This document shows positions 30,501 to 41,503 of a stretch of 59,834 nucleotides of DNA, piece after piece. Each line of letters starts with the position of its first letter. Position 1 is the first letter of the stretch. A model generated the notes under the pieces. That model made no database searches. It saw nothing but the letters and a program-made list of their open reading frames with translations, and was not told the DNA's origin. The stretch is taken from positions 5,959 to 65,792 of the forward strand of contig OUQQ01000044.1 in NCBI GenBank assembly GCA_900404475.1. Reading direction: 5' to 3'. A program made the position numbers and the translations under genes. The stretch comes from Spongospora subterranea. Lineage: Eukaryota; Endomyxa; Phytomyxea; Plasmodiophorida; Plasmodiophoridae.

Positions 30501-33500
30501 GCAATGTGATAAATGCATACCTGATTTACGAGTACAGATAGTTCTTGTATTACAAAATCAATGTCGACGGTTCCAAGCGCCCAAATTTCAACCAACAATG
30601 ATAGTTCCGATGTGGAATCTGTGGAGCAGCACGACTCTTGAACAGACGCCATAGGCGATATACCACCTACAACGAACCGAGGCTGGGTTGCATACCGTGA
30701 GGGAACTAATTTTTATACCGGCGATTGGATCAAGCGGTATGGCGGCAACGACCCCGGATGAATTAGTAGAAGGTAAGAAACTATTTGAACAGGAGCGAGC
30801 AGATCGGATGATCGACATTGAGTCTTCGATTGTCGCCAATGAACCAAACACCAGAGCAACCCCATGATCAACTGACTTCGAGCTTGCGAACCGACCATCT
30901 GAGAAATCGAACGAAAACCCATCAGTTTAAGGTCGCTATCAACACACCACGTACCAAAATTGTATACGAAACTGAAATCTCTCCATGACCACCTTCGAAC
31001 ATCATCCTCTAAACTGTATGGTAGGTTATCATGAAGCAGATAATGTAGCGTCATCAGAAACGAGCGTAGAAACGCTTGTGAATTGAGAAGGAGGAAAAAA
31101 AACGCGTCACGATTAATATCAGCTGGCAATGGAAAATGAATCGCCTTTGTGGGAGAAGAATTGTACGGCCGGATAAGGTGAAGATCGGTGGGACCCCACT
31201 TAAAATTCTGATTTCGAGAAAGAAGTGATGACAATAGCGACAACACCATAGCATTGAGCCGTGACTGCAATAGCTCAGGAAAGTGCAAACGTGTTTCTTC
31301 ATCGGGTGAATTGATGCCGAAGACTTCCAACAGAATGAATGCAGTTTCTTCATTGGCCTCCACCGGGCTGTCAGAACTGGAAAGTCGAAGATAGAATATG
31401 CTGCCGTTTTCTTGTTGATACACATATACGAATCGACGGTCAGAAACTGAAAAAGGGTGCAGAGTCGTTTCAGAAAGTGCTCGCAGCGCAACCGGAATAG
31501 TAAGCCGAGAATGTAAACGTAGTCGATGAGTAATGATACACGGGCATGAGTATTTAGACCTTTGAAACTCACCAGGATCTACAGGGATGAGCAGCTGCGG
31601 GGCAGACCGTGTCAGGCGCATATGCTCAAGAAGACCGAGCTGATTGACTCGAACGATGCACTGAACCAGCGTCTGATGTATCACCAAATATGGTGACTCA
31701 ATTGAACCTTCTCTGGCATGCACAATGATGGAAGCACTGGCAACATCATCGGAAATCGTTATCAAAACCCAGCAACCTGATTCGATTGAGACAAAACATG
31801 TCGGTGTGGCTAGATGAATTGAGATAAACGTCCGCAATTCTCGGAACAGAACATCTATTGGGAATGCAGAACCCGTTGGAACGACGTATTCTAACGGAAC
31901 AATAACTTTTTGTCGAAATGTTTTGCTTAAGCATTGAAAATGGCGTTGAACTTCAGGCATCACATTCGCAAGAACTTCGGGCTTTGAAGTTCTATGTTTA
32001 CAAAAAAGTGCATGAAGCAGCTGATCTGAAATAATACTTTTCAATTTTCGGAAAGCCTGAGAAGAAAAATGAGATCGAGGTAAACTGGAACAGTCTCTAC
32101 GGGAACCTACAGCGGATATGAGCCTCCGAATATTCGCAGGAAGCGAAGAGAAGTGGTGGACTACGGGTTGTAAAGGAATAACAGACGATGCTTGCGATGG
32201 AACAAATGACGGCATGACGGAGACAGAATTGCTTCTCTGCAGCTTCATTCTTCTGTTATCTCCTGACTGAACTTTTGGCCTAAATTTGAAGGGCCATAAA
32301 AGCGATGAGACAAAATTTGAATGGCGGATGTGGGCTACTTACGATCCAGGATTGTCCACGGTTACATCAGGAGGAGTCAAGACAACAACTCGGATCAAAA
32401 CCTGCCCGACAACCTCACCGGCGAAGTCGCTTTCGCCTCCCTCACTTAGAAAAATACAAGAACAAATCGGAACGACTGACTCAGTTCCCGACAAGGGTTT
32501 CGAGACAATTTCAATACGACAAAAAAATGGGTTGCGACCTTGACCAATAGAATTCTGAAGGCAAAAATATATAAGCAGAATATAATAAACCTTCTGTCAC
32601 CAATACATCTGAATGTAAATCATGGGAAGATTTTGAGAGGGTTTCCTCATCGGAATCATCACCGGACTCGTCAGCATTGTCATTGAAAATACCTGAAAAA
32701 AAATCGTTAGGTATTGTTTTAGGAAAGAAACAGCTCTGACGGTTCGGGGTATATATGAAGTGCGATGGATAATTAGGTATTGCTTTGAAATCGCTTTGAA
32801 GAAATTTCTGCAAATTACGGCGAATTATGCTACTATCGCTGATGTGTAATAGCTTGGTAATATCGATGTGGTTTCTATACTCTGTGCACGACGAAAATGC
32901 CTGCAAAACAGCTGAATTAAAGAAAGAAAGAACACTGATCCTTATGATAACCGTTCGTAAATCTTCGTCCGGGACAGCGTTCCCGAAAAGAATATCGCTG
33001 AATACACCTCGGATAAAATGAGCTGAATGCGATTTTTCAATAAGACGACGTAGTTCGTTCTGAGTAACAACGTTCAGCGTCCCGTCAATGCACAAAGAAG
33101 AGGACCTACGATTTCGGAAGAATGGGCACACTTGTGCGAATGCACGGTGGAGTTACGATCTGAAGCCGGAACTGTAGCGAAGTCTTTAACACCATTTAGG
33201 GCAGACTCGTCCGCCATGCGATAACTGATGACATCTTCAATGCAGACTTCAAAGATCGCCACTGAGGAAGTGTTTTTGCCTTCCTCAGTGACGCTTTGCA
33301 ACTGCGGCAACATCAACATGACCCAATCGTGAAGTGACGAACACGTTGTAGGCGAATAAAATTTGGGAAAGTCTGGAACATCATGAGCTTAACAAAACAT
33401 CAGACAACATGTCTACGTATCAAAACCGTTATTAAACAAAGCATCCGACATCACAACAGCTAACGTAAGTAGCGATGGAGAAACAGCATGAGCAAAGCAT

Positions 33501-36500
33501 GAACCAGGAATGATTTCCGTCAGAACAGGAATACGGGACAAGGATTCATACACGGAGGTCTGAGAGGCTGAAAGTCCTGGAGAAGTGAACTTGAAACGCC
33601 GATGGCAAACACAGCAGAGTGATACATACCTTTAGGAAATCTCAATGGAACGATGCAAGGCCTTGAGCAGCGAATCAACGGTACCATATCAAAATCGATA
33701 TTGTGCTCGGAAAAGCACTCCGATGTGCATCGATTAACTCTGTTTTAAAATTTTCAAACGAAAAAAAAATAATTGCTGATGACGTACCGAATTTTACTAT
33801 TGTATTGTGTCAGTGAATCCTCACATGAAAGCATGAAAGGTTGAGAATTGTACGAGCATTCGACAATGGCGTAAAACGCGCGAATTGCTTGCAGATGGAA
33901 TACATCACATGAGTCAAAATATGAAACAATACGATCAAAAAAAGCTTCAGATGCTTCCTTGATAAGTGAACGATTAGGTTCATCAGGATCAAGCCACGAC
34001 TCGATTAAAATCTGAGAAACCAATCAGCAAAAGATTTGAATCATACCGAATGGTGATACTTCATCAGGGGCGGTAATGCATATTGCAAACTGAAAATTGA
34101 TCATCCGCCCAGCTGAAATTTCAAGCTCGGCAAAATATGATGTCGACGACAGCGGTTCCGAAACAATGACTTGAAACCCATCTTGAATTCGTGCTGAGTT
34201 TATATACTGGAAAAATGACTGCAGTGTACTGAGAAAAAAATACTCTTACTAGCTAGTCGAGAAGACTTGAACAACAAACCTTGGCCTGTAAATCTTGTAG
34301 GTACGTTGACAGCAATTCATGAATGAACGCAGAATGGCCTTCGGAAGAGAGCTTTCAACCGAGTCTTTTGATATATCTGGGCGAACTGCATGACTGGTTA
34401 CAGCCGCAGGGGTTGCTTGTAAGCTGCTTGCTTCTTGCTCGGATAAGTTGGAAATGAAATTGGGATTGCTAAACGAGCGAGATCTTGCGGACAATGTTGT
34501 TCCCATGCTATCCATGTCGTGTTCAGCAGGATCGAGACCATCGTCATTGTCCGCGCCAGATTGAAAACACTGTATGGAACTTTGAGATCAAGTTTGCGGA
34601 ACAAACGAGGTGTACTTGAGCGTAGATCCCATCGGAAGGGTCGAGCCTCAATAAAGTGGGACCTAAAAAGGAATACGGAAACGTGACAATTGAAGATAAC
34701 TCGTCGGGTACGCAGAGGGCATCCTGAATAAATATTATAAAACCATCGCTGCAAAACAATTAGACGGGCTGAACCTTGATTGCAGAAAGTTCAGTTTCGA
34801 TATCCGACGCGACGGTGGAAGTAAACCCAATATAGAGCGTCGCTAATGTAGCGCTATGCCAAAAAACGCGAATCAAACATATTGGGATCGGAGGGGAATG
34901 GCCCGACGACCAATACGTGGAGCCAATCCTGCAGATGTTCATGATTGGATAAGCAAGCATGTTTATGATTGCGATACTAAACACTTACATAGACGTTGAA
35001 AGAACATCGGTGGTCATGCTTTTTATATAGACTTTGCCATGAACAGAGCTGCTCCATGAAGCAAGTCGAAAATTAATCGACTCGTTGATATGTTGTCGTT
35101 CCTGTTTAGCATTTGAAAACTCAGGCACTGATACCTCATAGATACTTACATTGAAGGAATTCGGAGGAAGGTGGCATAGCATGTCAATGCGCCTAACTGT
35201 AAGCCAGCGTTTCCACATTGTTGGCGAAAATGAAAGAATTTTCGACAGTAACGAAGGATCCTGAAAAACTGCATCACGTACTCCGATTTGAAGAAAATCT
35301 GTAAACATGGACTACCGATGCTTTGGAGAGGGTCAGAAGCGCTGCTGGGTGCCTGAATTAAAAAACAATCAAAACGCTTCAAATGAAAAAGGTTGTATTT
35401 ACAAAGGATCCGCTGGGACAATATCATGCAGCTCCAAACAGTGCAGTAGAGCAAGGAGTTGATCAGTTTTTACAATGTTCGATAAACGTTCAAGAAGAAT
35501 CAATGGCTGAGGTGCAACCGTAGGACCTAATCGGTAAACTTTAATCGCCATGAACGGCGTTGGTTCAATCCAGTACAAACCTGTACTGATAGTAACCGTG
35601 GGACTGCGGTGCTTTTTAGATTTCTGCAGTACTTGCAACTTCCTCAAAAATTCGTCAGGCCTACAAAACGACTATGAAAAACCCAGTAAAAACACGTGAA
35701 GACGTCACCAACGCTATGACTTTGATTACTACACGTGGATTGTCTAAATGCCGTATTTGCACAGTGTATTCGACGGTCACAATTGGCTTCCACACCAAAG
35801 CGAGCCTGCAACGTTGTCGTAAAAAAGTACAAATAACAGAGAAATGAGACATACGATATTGAAAATCCACCGGCTTTGACATTAGAGACGCGTCCGTTTT
35901 TGAAACCTTCTTTTATTCGGCAGCAGAGGAGCGCCCCAACGTTGACATCCAGCAAATACTCTTTAACTTTCAAGCAAAACAGCGATGATATTAGCTGGGA
36001 CTTTGCTACTGAACGTGTAATTCCAGATTTTTTACAAAATATCAACGCATTGGCGTCGATAACAGACAGTGAGAAGTCTTCGTTTGTCAGCGACAGCCCT
36101 CCTGAATATTGAGACACCATATCCAAAAAATCTAGACACATTTTCAAACACCCGAACGCAAACTAGCTTCGCAAGAGACCCAACCTGGATCGGGAACAAA
36201 TCCAAAATGGGAAGTCTTGGACGTGAGAATTACGCTGTGGACCATAATGTCTTTTGAAGCGATTGAAGCAAAAACGCTATCAAAAGTGCCGATATCTGGA
36301 GCCGAGAGCACACCATCCGTTAGCAAAAACGTGATCGGACAATTGAAAGCTGGCATGCGATCATGAGCTAATAGGGCGCAGGCTATGATAAATGACGCAT
36401 CACTCGATGATATATCAAGCGGAAAGTTCATGATTTCATCTTCAAGTTTACAGCAGCGACGCTCGATGACTTGTAATATTTCAGACAGCGAACCCAACGT

Positions 36501-37202
36501 TAGCTCCACGTTGTGCACAATACACCGCAAAACACTGGTATGATCACATGCAATAACAGAAAGAACCAGCTTCGGTACAGGCGATCTTAAGCTCCTGGGA
36601 AACTCTTCTGCAGTACGAACAAGATATTGTAAAAGGCGCTGAAGACATAGAGAGCATTCGTCAATGAGAACGGTCGTACTTTGCATAGACGCTGCAGCCA
36701 TTGAAGGCGACCTGTAAAAAACTAAAAAACAAGCAAAATATACGAATTGCAGAGAGCTGACATATCTAAAGCAACAACTATGTTATACTCCGAATAAATA
36801 AAATGCATTTGACTGCTTGGACCAATACGACCCCTTTCCATTGGAAGTCCTTCTGCGTTTTGTATGAGTACTATCTTGAAATTTTCCACACACTCTGAGG
36901 GCGAGATTATCACGGTTAAGAGATCGACCGAAAAACTGATTGCGTATATGGTGAACAGCAGACATAACAGCCATAGTGAAGAAGAAATGCAACAACAACA
37001 ACATGATATATTTACCCTCAACGCGAATTACTTTGTACATCAGCGCCAGATGCAGCTGGACCCGTACCTGCCCATCGCAAGCGGATTTCAGGCTGGATAA
37101 TACATAAACGGAGGCGCAACTGTCGGCAACGCCCTCGTTGAGCAAGGGGCTGGTCGATAATGGGCTGGTCGAGGGAGACCATGCATCGGATGCCAGCTGC
37201 AT
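27520..37202 (-). CDS. SZT2-like giant protein, KICSTOR component candidate
   Basis: A very long minus-strand gene of many exons with short introns. From a probable ATG at 37202 the N-terminus includes ASVYVLSSLKSACDG. A von Willebrand A-like segment follows: YNIVVALDMS, LIDECSLCLQRLLQYL, VPKLVLSVIA and FLLTDGVLSAPD with HFGFVPDPGWVS. These match, in order, the SZT2 N-terminus (LDLSPS, FDEVFHALSRCL, ITDGVTSVPD, FGHVPN). A long exon at 30713-32248 has FVYVYQQENGSIFYLRL and LEVFGINSPDEETRLHFPE. The likely C-terminus is DEALDAQRKLLLAQVV, near 27520. Animal SZT2 (about 3,400 residues) links KICSTOR to GATOR1 at the lysosome, holding back mTORC1 when nutrients are low. The family call rests on the N-terminal order. 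Exon limits across the middle are not resolved. Confidence 0.62.
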
Positions 37203-38205
37203 GAAGTTATCACCTCCCAACACCCATTCATGAAATATGTATTGCCGCAATACACTCTACCACTGCCCCACCCACACTAATCGGCGCAATTTTGTTTCAT
37301 CTCAACGTTGATCTGATGGTGTCGTTGACAGGTTGAACGACCTGGCTCGGGATCAGGAACGGGCTCTTTCTTTCGATTACGATTTCGCACCAGGTCTAAA
37401 TATATTGCCACACAGAGTATTGAAGCACACCAGTAGATGTGATATGTGCTTCTTGGGGACGGCGCCAGCAAACCAGGGCTCTTTCTTTCGATTACGATTT
37501 CGCACCAGGTCTAATATATTGCCACACAGAGTATTGAAGCACACCAGTAGATGTGATATGTGCTTCTTGGGGAGGGCGCCAGCAAACCAGGGCTCTCTCC
37601 TTCCGAAACACCGAGTATCGGTTGGTAATACGGAGTGGTGCCAAAATTGAACAGATTACCTATCGTCACGACAGAAGTCCATGGTCAGCGCCCAAAATAT
37701 ATCCAGGACGCCGGTCTTTTGCATATTCCAAGAATTTTAAAGATGTTTCTGGGCATAAATGGCGGCATCATCACCGATGTTTCTGAACTCAATATAGGGG
37801 CGATGTTTACATAAGATGAAATGGCAGGGATCAACAGCGATCAACGTCGTCTAAAGCAGCCCTAATCTCTTGGACATTACTCTGACCATCCAATCAAGGG
37901 TTTCGTGTTCAACAGAAAGTACTGCGATTACACGTCATCCTGGCGCAGCAAACAAGCAGGTATGGGTCCAGACCTCTACAATAGTATCGCCCAGCAGAGT
38001 CGATCAAGGTGCACCGTTCGTATTCATGTTCAGCACTGCCGAATGAACTTCCAGCCTCTCGTGAAGGGTAAAATCTCGCGTCGTGTCATCGAGTCTTCAA
38101 GATTGAACAGGCGATGATGGAGAAATCAGTGAAGGCATCGTTTAAGGAACGCCAAGAAGCGTTCCCTTAAAGATGAAGCAATGGAAAAAGGAGCGAGAGA
38201 CTCAA
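37203..38205. other. Intergenic region with repeats upstream of the SZT2-like gene
   Basis: About 1 kb with a 115-bp tandem duplication (37361-37589) and the left arm and centre of an inverted repeat (37985-38175). Short plus-strand frames at 37333-37650 and 37905-38117 follow the repeats and are not convincing genes. Confidence 0.5.
37361..37589. repeat. Tandem duplication of about 115 bp
   Basis: The segment beginning GGGCTCTTTCTTTCGATTAC at 37361 is repeated from 37476 and followed by the start of a third copy at 37590. The copies differ by one base in a run of A (TCTAAATA/TCTAATA). The unit ends GGCGCCAGCAAACCA. Confidence 0.92.
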
Positions 38206-38290
38206 CTAGTCGCTGGAGATTAATTCAGCAGTGATGAACATTATGATAACGAACGGTGCACCTCGATCGACTCTGCTGGCGATGATACAA
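37985..38290. repeat. Imperfect inverted repeat with central hairpin
   Basis: The left arm, at about 37985-38060, reads CAGAGTCGATCAAGGTGCAC and CGTTCGTATTCATGTTCAGC. It matches the reverse complement of the right arm at about 38206-38290 (CAGAGTCGATCGAGGTGCAC, CGTTCGTTATCATAATGTTC). Between them, CATCGTTTAAGGAACGC and GCGTTCCCTTAAAGATG (38136-38175) form a hairpin with a six-base loop. In the matching frames both arms encode similar peptides (SRVDQGAPFVFMF and SRVDRGAPFVIIMF). The structure therefore looks like an inverted duplication of a coding segment with a hairpin at the axis. Confidence 0.75.
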
Positions 38291-38424
38291 AGACGGCCAA
38301 CGAGAAGTGTGGAAAAAATGTTGGAACATTCCGGCTGGTAAATACGACCAACGGAGCCCACTAGCAACGATCTGGACCACAATCTAGACCCCCTGTTGCT
38401 GGTTAACGGCACCATAATCGACAT
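38206..38424 (-). CDS. Possible 72-residue small protein within the inverted repeat
   Basis: The frame runs from ATG 38424, reading MSIMVPLTSNRGSRLWSRSL, and ends ASRVDRGAPFVIIMF plus a short tail. It lies just downstream of the ubiquitin-like membrane gene on the same strand. Its last 25 residues have a diverged inverted copy on the other side of the hairpin, which hints that the sequence was once coding. Function unknown. Confidence 0.28.
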   Translation of the reverse strand: MSIMVPLTSNRGSRLWSRSLLVGSVGRIYQPECSNIFSTLLVGRLCIIASRVDRGAPFVIIMFITAELISSD

Positions 38425-38528
38425 CTTAACAACTTTTTATTACATCGACACGATCTGATGGGGCCTGATGGTCCGATGTCAGAATACCAGGCGGGTCAAT
38501 CAAAATTATGATTCGATTGTGGAGAGAG

Positions 38529-39528
38529 TCAATCTAACGGACGAGTCCGATTGGGAGCTGACAATACTGGTTCGCTTGGGCGATATTGGTAATAAGTGGG
38601 CAACGATGTAGCTCTGCCTGGATAGCCATGAGTCGCTTGATTGACTGCATATTCGGCAGAATGTGCTCTGGCCAGGGGAGATGGCGTAGCCTGTTCTTGG
38701 GTTTCCACCGAGCGCAACGCCGATACGTCGCCGCAATCCAAGGTTCGAACACAGAATATCAGGATTTGGGTTTGCGTTAGAGCGTAGACATGCCAGGCAA
38801 CGCTAGCTAACCCGATATACCAGAATTTCCCACCCGATTCTATGACCATGTAAACGGTCGTCGACACCACTATTAACAGAAACGATTGAAATATTAACAG
38901 CAATGGAACGCTGTAATTACAAGCACCATCTATTGCAAATCAACGTTGATCATGCAGTCCGATTTCTTCTCAAATTCAATCAGGAACTTACAGTATCCAA
39001 TACACGCGATCAGACCACAAATAACAAACATCGGGCTGACAATGATGAGCGCCATCCATAGGATCGCCGCATCCAACACCGCGATTACGCGAACTTTAGT
39101 CGATTGATTGAAGGCTTTTTTGATCCTGATCGGTAGCGTTCTACGCTCGACCTAATATCACTTCTCAGCAAGTGCCCCGTTTGCATTGCGACAATGGGTA
39201 CTACGGTTATGGAAGGGATATTGTATATCAGGGGAGGAGGTGTGGTATCGGGGCTTTGCATATTGTGGACAGCTTGCGATATCTGGGCGTCAGACAATCG
39301 TGGCTCAGGCCGAACCATGACCTGGACGATCGTCCCCTCGACGACAAGGCATCTGGACAACTGATCGCCGTCCAGCAATTCGCGGCCGCGAAAAATGATT
39401 CGCTGCAGATGCGCTGGTAGATTCTGCTGTCTTTCCAGCACGAGTTTCAGGTCGGCAACCGTTCCTTTTTCGTCTACATTGTTAATGTCCATGGTCTGGC
39501 CGGTGATCGTCCTCACATGGACCAGCAT
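38529..39528 (-). CDS. Ubiquitin-like domain membrane protein, paralogue A
   Basis: The start is ATG 39528, reading MLVHVRTITGQTMDINNVDE. Residues 1-75 form a ubiquitin fold (VADLKLVLERQQNLPAHLQR, IIFRGRELLDGDQL). No C-terminal GG cleavage site is present: the fold continues as VMVRPEPRLSDAQI. A linker is followed by VIAVLDAAILWMALIIVSPM. After an intron with donor GTAAGTTCC (ending near 38937) come more helices (LLLIFQSFLLIVVSTTVYMV, FWYIGLASVAWHVYALTQT, QILIF) and a polar tail ending APNRTRPLD at 38529. The layout of an N-terminal ubiquitin fold with a cluster of C-terminal helices suggests an ER or Golgi membrane protein that recruits proteasome or Cdc48-type factors, as in HERPUD and TMUB proteins (inference). 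Sequence, domain order and a head-to-head position link it to the gene at 39905. Confidence 0.78.
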
Positions 39529-39904
39529 TCTGACCAACCCAGCAACAAGCGATTTATAATAAATTATCCAATGTTCATTTGGCGCTTATTGCTGGGATTA
39601 TTTTGCACAGTTGACTCACTTGTTAGCACCACAATCAGATTATTCAGCGTATAAAGGCAGCCAGACAAGCAGTAAAAAAACCGGCGCTAGCTGCGAGAAC
39701 ATAAACCATTTTGGAACCGGATTCCAAAGCAAAAGGGTGCTGCTGAACATCTTTGTTGAATGTTCCGCATCACCGAAATGGGATTTCGTTGGAAGGATAA
39801 GGTGGTGAGATTGACGATGTTAATTGAAGATGATAGATGAGTCACATACAGATGAGTCATGACCGCGCGATCATGGGGAAGAACTTAGGGCACAGAACTC
39901 AATC
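39529..39904. promoter_or_regulatory. Shared divergent promoter of the two ubiquitin-like membrane genes
   Basis: These 376 bases lie between the two start codons of divergent paralogues. They are A/T-rich in part (39552-39610). A bidirectional promoter driving both is likely, though no core element stands out. Confidence 0.5.
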
Positions 39905-40827
39905 ATGATCATCCAAATACGCAGTGTCGCTGGCCAGACCATTCAGGTCGACGGCGTCAATGCCAGCGACACGGTCGGCGAGCTGAAAGCGAAAATCGAG
40001 GCGCAACGGAGCATTCCAGCTCATCTGCAGAGACTGATTTTTAGCGGGAAGGAGCTCAATGATGGCGATAATATGTCATCGAACAACATTGGGGACATGG
40101 CAATTATTCAGATGGTGGTGAGAACAGATCGGGTCATATCCGATGCCCAATATGCCTCCATGCTTCAAGACCAAGAGGAGGTCATCGTTTTCGACGTTCC
40201 CCTACAAGTAAATGCAGTGCGCTGGGTCCTTTGAAATCGTATTTTGACCTGGCTGTCAGGACCCAGTCGACGGTGACGACATCATCATTCAGGCCGTTCG
40301 TGAACAAATTAGCAACTTTGAGCCGAATCAGACCAGTCGAGAGGTTAGTGCTTTACTCCCACCGTTTGAAATAAGAATGACTCAAATGCCTATAGAATCT
40401 ACGAAAAGCGACGGAGGCGTTCCAATTTTCTAAAGTATTGGTTGTATTCGTGATGATTGACGCCGTCGTTCTCTGGTTTGCTGTCGTTGCATTGCAATAC
40501 TCCCAGATTTTAGTCCTGCTATTCGCGACGGTGGCCCCAGTTATTGGCTATGCTGGGGCTAGACATTATCGAGCACCTTTGCTGGCCGTTTATTGCATTT
40601 ACTTGTTGGTGAACTGTGCAGTGCGAATGTACTTGATTCAGGTGAGCTGGGCATCTGGAGCAACAAATGCGGCTAAGCAGACCATGTTCGGAGCGGTTGG
40701 CCTGGTTATGGAGTTCATCATCCTGAGCGTCACGATCAAGTTGATATCCTCGATTCGGCAGCAGGATCCCAATGATCTGGCCTTGTTGCGCCAGAATATC
40801 CATCCATGCCAAGTAATGGCCAGATAG
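39905..40827 (+). CDS. Ubiquitin-like domain membrane protein, paralogue B
   Basis: The start is ATG 39905, reading MIIQIRSVAGQTIQVDGVNA. Then come VGELKAKIEAQRSIPAHLQR and LIFSGKELNDGDNM, a ubiquitin fold very close to that of paralogue A. Phase-0 introns (CAA|GTAAAT to CTGTCAG|GAC and GAG|GTTAGT to CTATAG|AAT) join DPVDGDDIIIQAVREQI and NLRKATEAFQFSKVLVVFVM to a membrane region: IDAVVLWFAVVALQYSQIL, LVLLFATVAPVIGYAGARHY, LLAVYCIYLLVNCAVRMYLI and MEFIILSVTIKLI. It ends QQDPNDLALLRQNIHP at TAG 40825-40827. It is about 255 residues with three or four helices. As in A there is no diglycine end. Retention in both copies of fold, linker and helices suggests they were made by one inverted duplication and may form a complex (inference). 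Confidence 0.8.
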
Positions 40828-41503
40828 CCACAATATTCTTATTTGTATATAGTTTATTAGAATTAAACAGCCTGTTGAAAAGCTTAGCGTAAGAGCGACA
40901 TGGGAATCAGTGACATGGCGACAAACATCTGCCCGCCAACCAAAAGTTGTTCGCAATCCAAAGGGAAAATGAATAGATGGGGACTATTGACGTATTATTT
41001 CGATGATCCGATTTCGATTGGGTTTCTGTATCCACAATGATATCGAGTAGGTGATAAATTTTATAATCGTTCGATATTGAACAGTTCACTTTTACGTCGC
41101 CCCATCTATCATAAGTCACTCATTAACTGCACGTGGCGTTAATCACACTCACACTGCTTGGTGCTGCAAAAACCCAATCGACCGTTATTCGTTCCTTTGC
41201 GCCAACATCGATATGGTCCAGTATTGAACATCTACTGAACCGGAGCCGAACACACTACCGCCAACAATCTAACATCGTTTATGGGATTGTTCAGCGAATC
41301 ATGTGCCGGAAACGTGATCCGGCGACTGCATGAGATATCTGCGCCACTGGTACGGGTTCGCACTTTATTATTGCAGGTTTGAGAAACGTAGTTGGCTGTA
41401 CTGAGGATCTGAGAGGGATTTCTTGGCCCATTAATTTCCATTACATTTATAGCAGTGATCAGCGGTATTTGGAGTTGGGTTAATCATCGATAGGGCTTTG
41501 GAG
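40828..41503. other. Intergenic region
   Basis: About 680 bases with only short frames on either strand and no recognisable motif, repeat or RNA gene. It presumably contains the 3'UTR of paralogue B and the promoter of the SAP gene. Confidence 0.4.

Noticed and set aside
37333..37650. Repeat protein with two copies of HRVLKHTSRCDMCFLG
   Set aside because: It follows the 115-bp DNA duplication, and the copies change frame because of a one-base indel. There is no conserved motif.
40519..40956. Minus-strand frame of 145 codons
   Set aside because: Antisense shadow of the membrane exon of ubiquitin-like paralogue B, which has consistent splicing and paralogue support.
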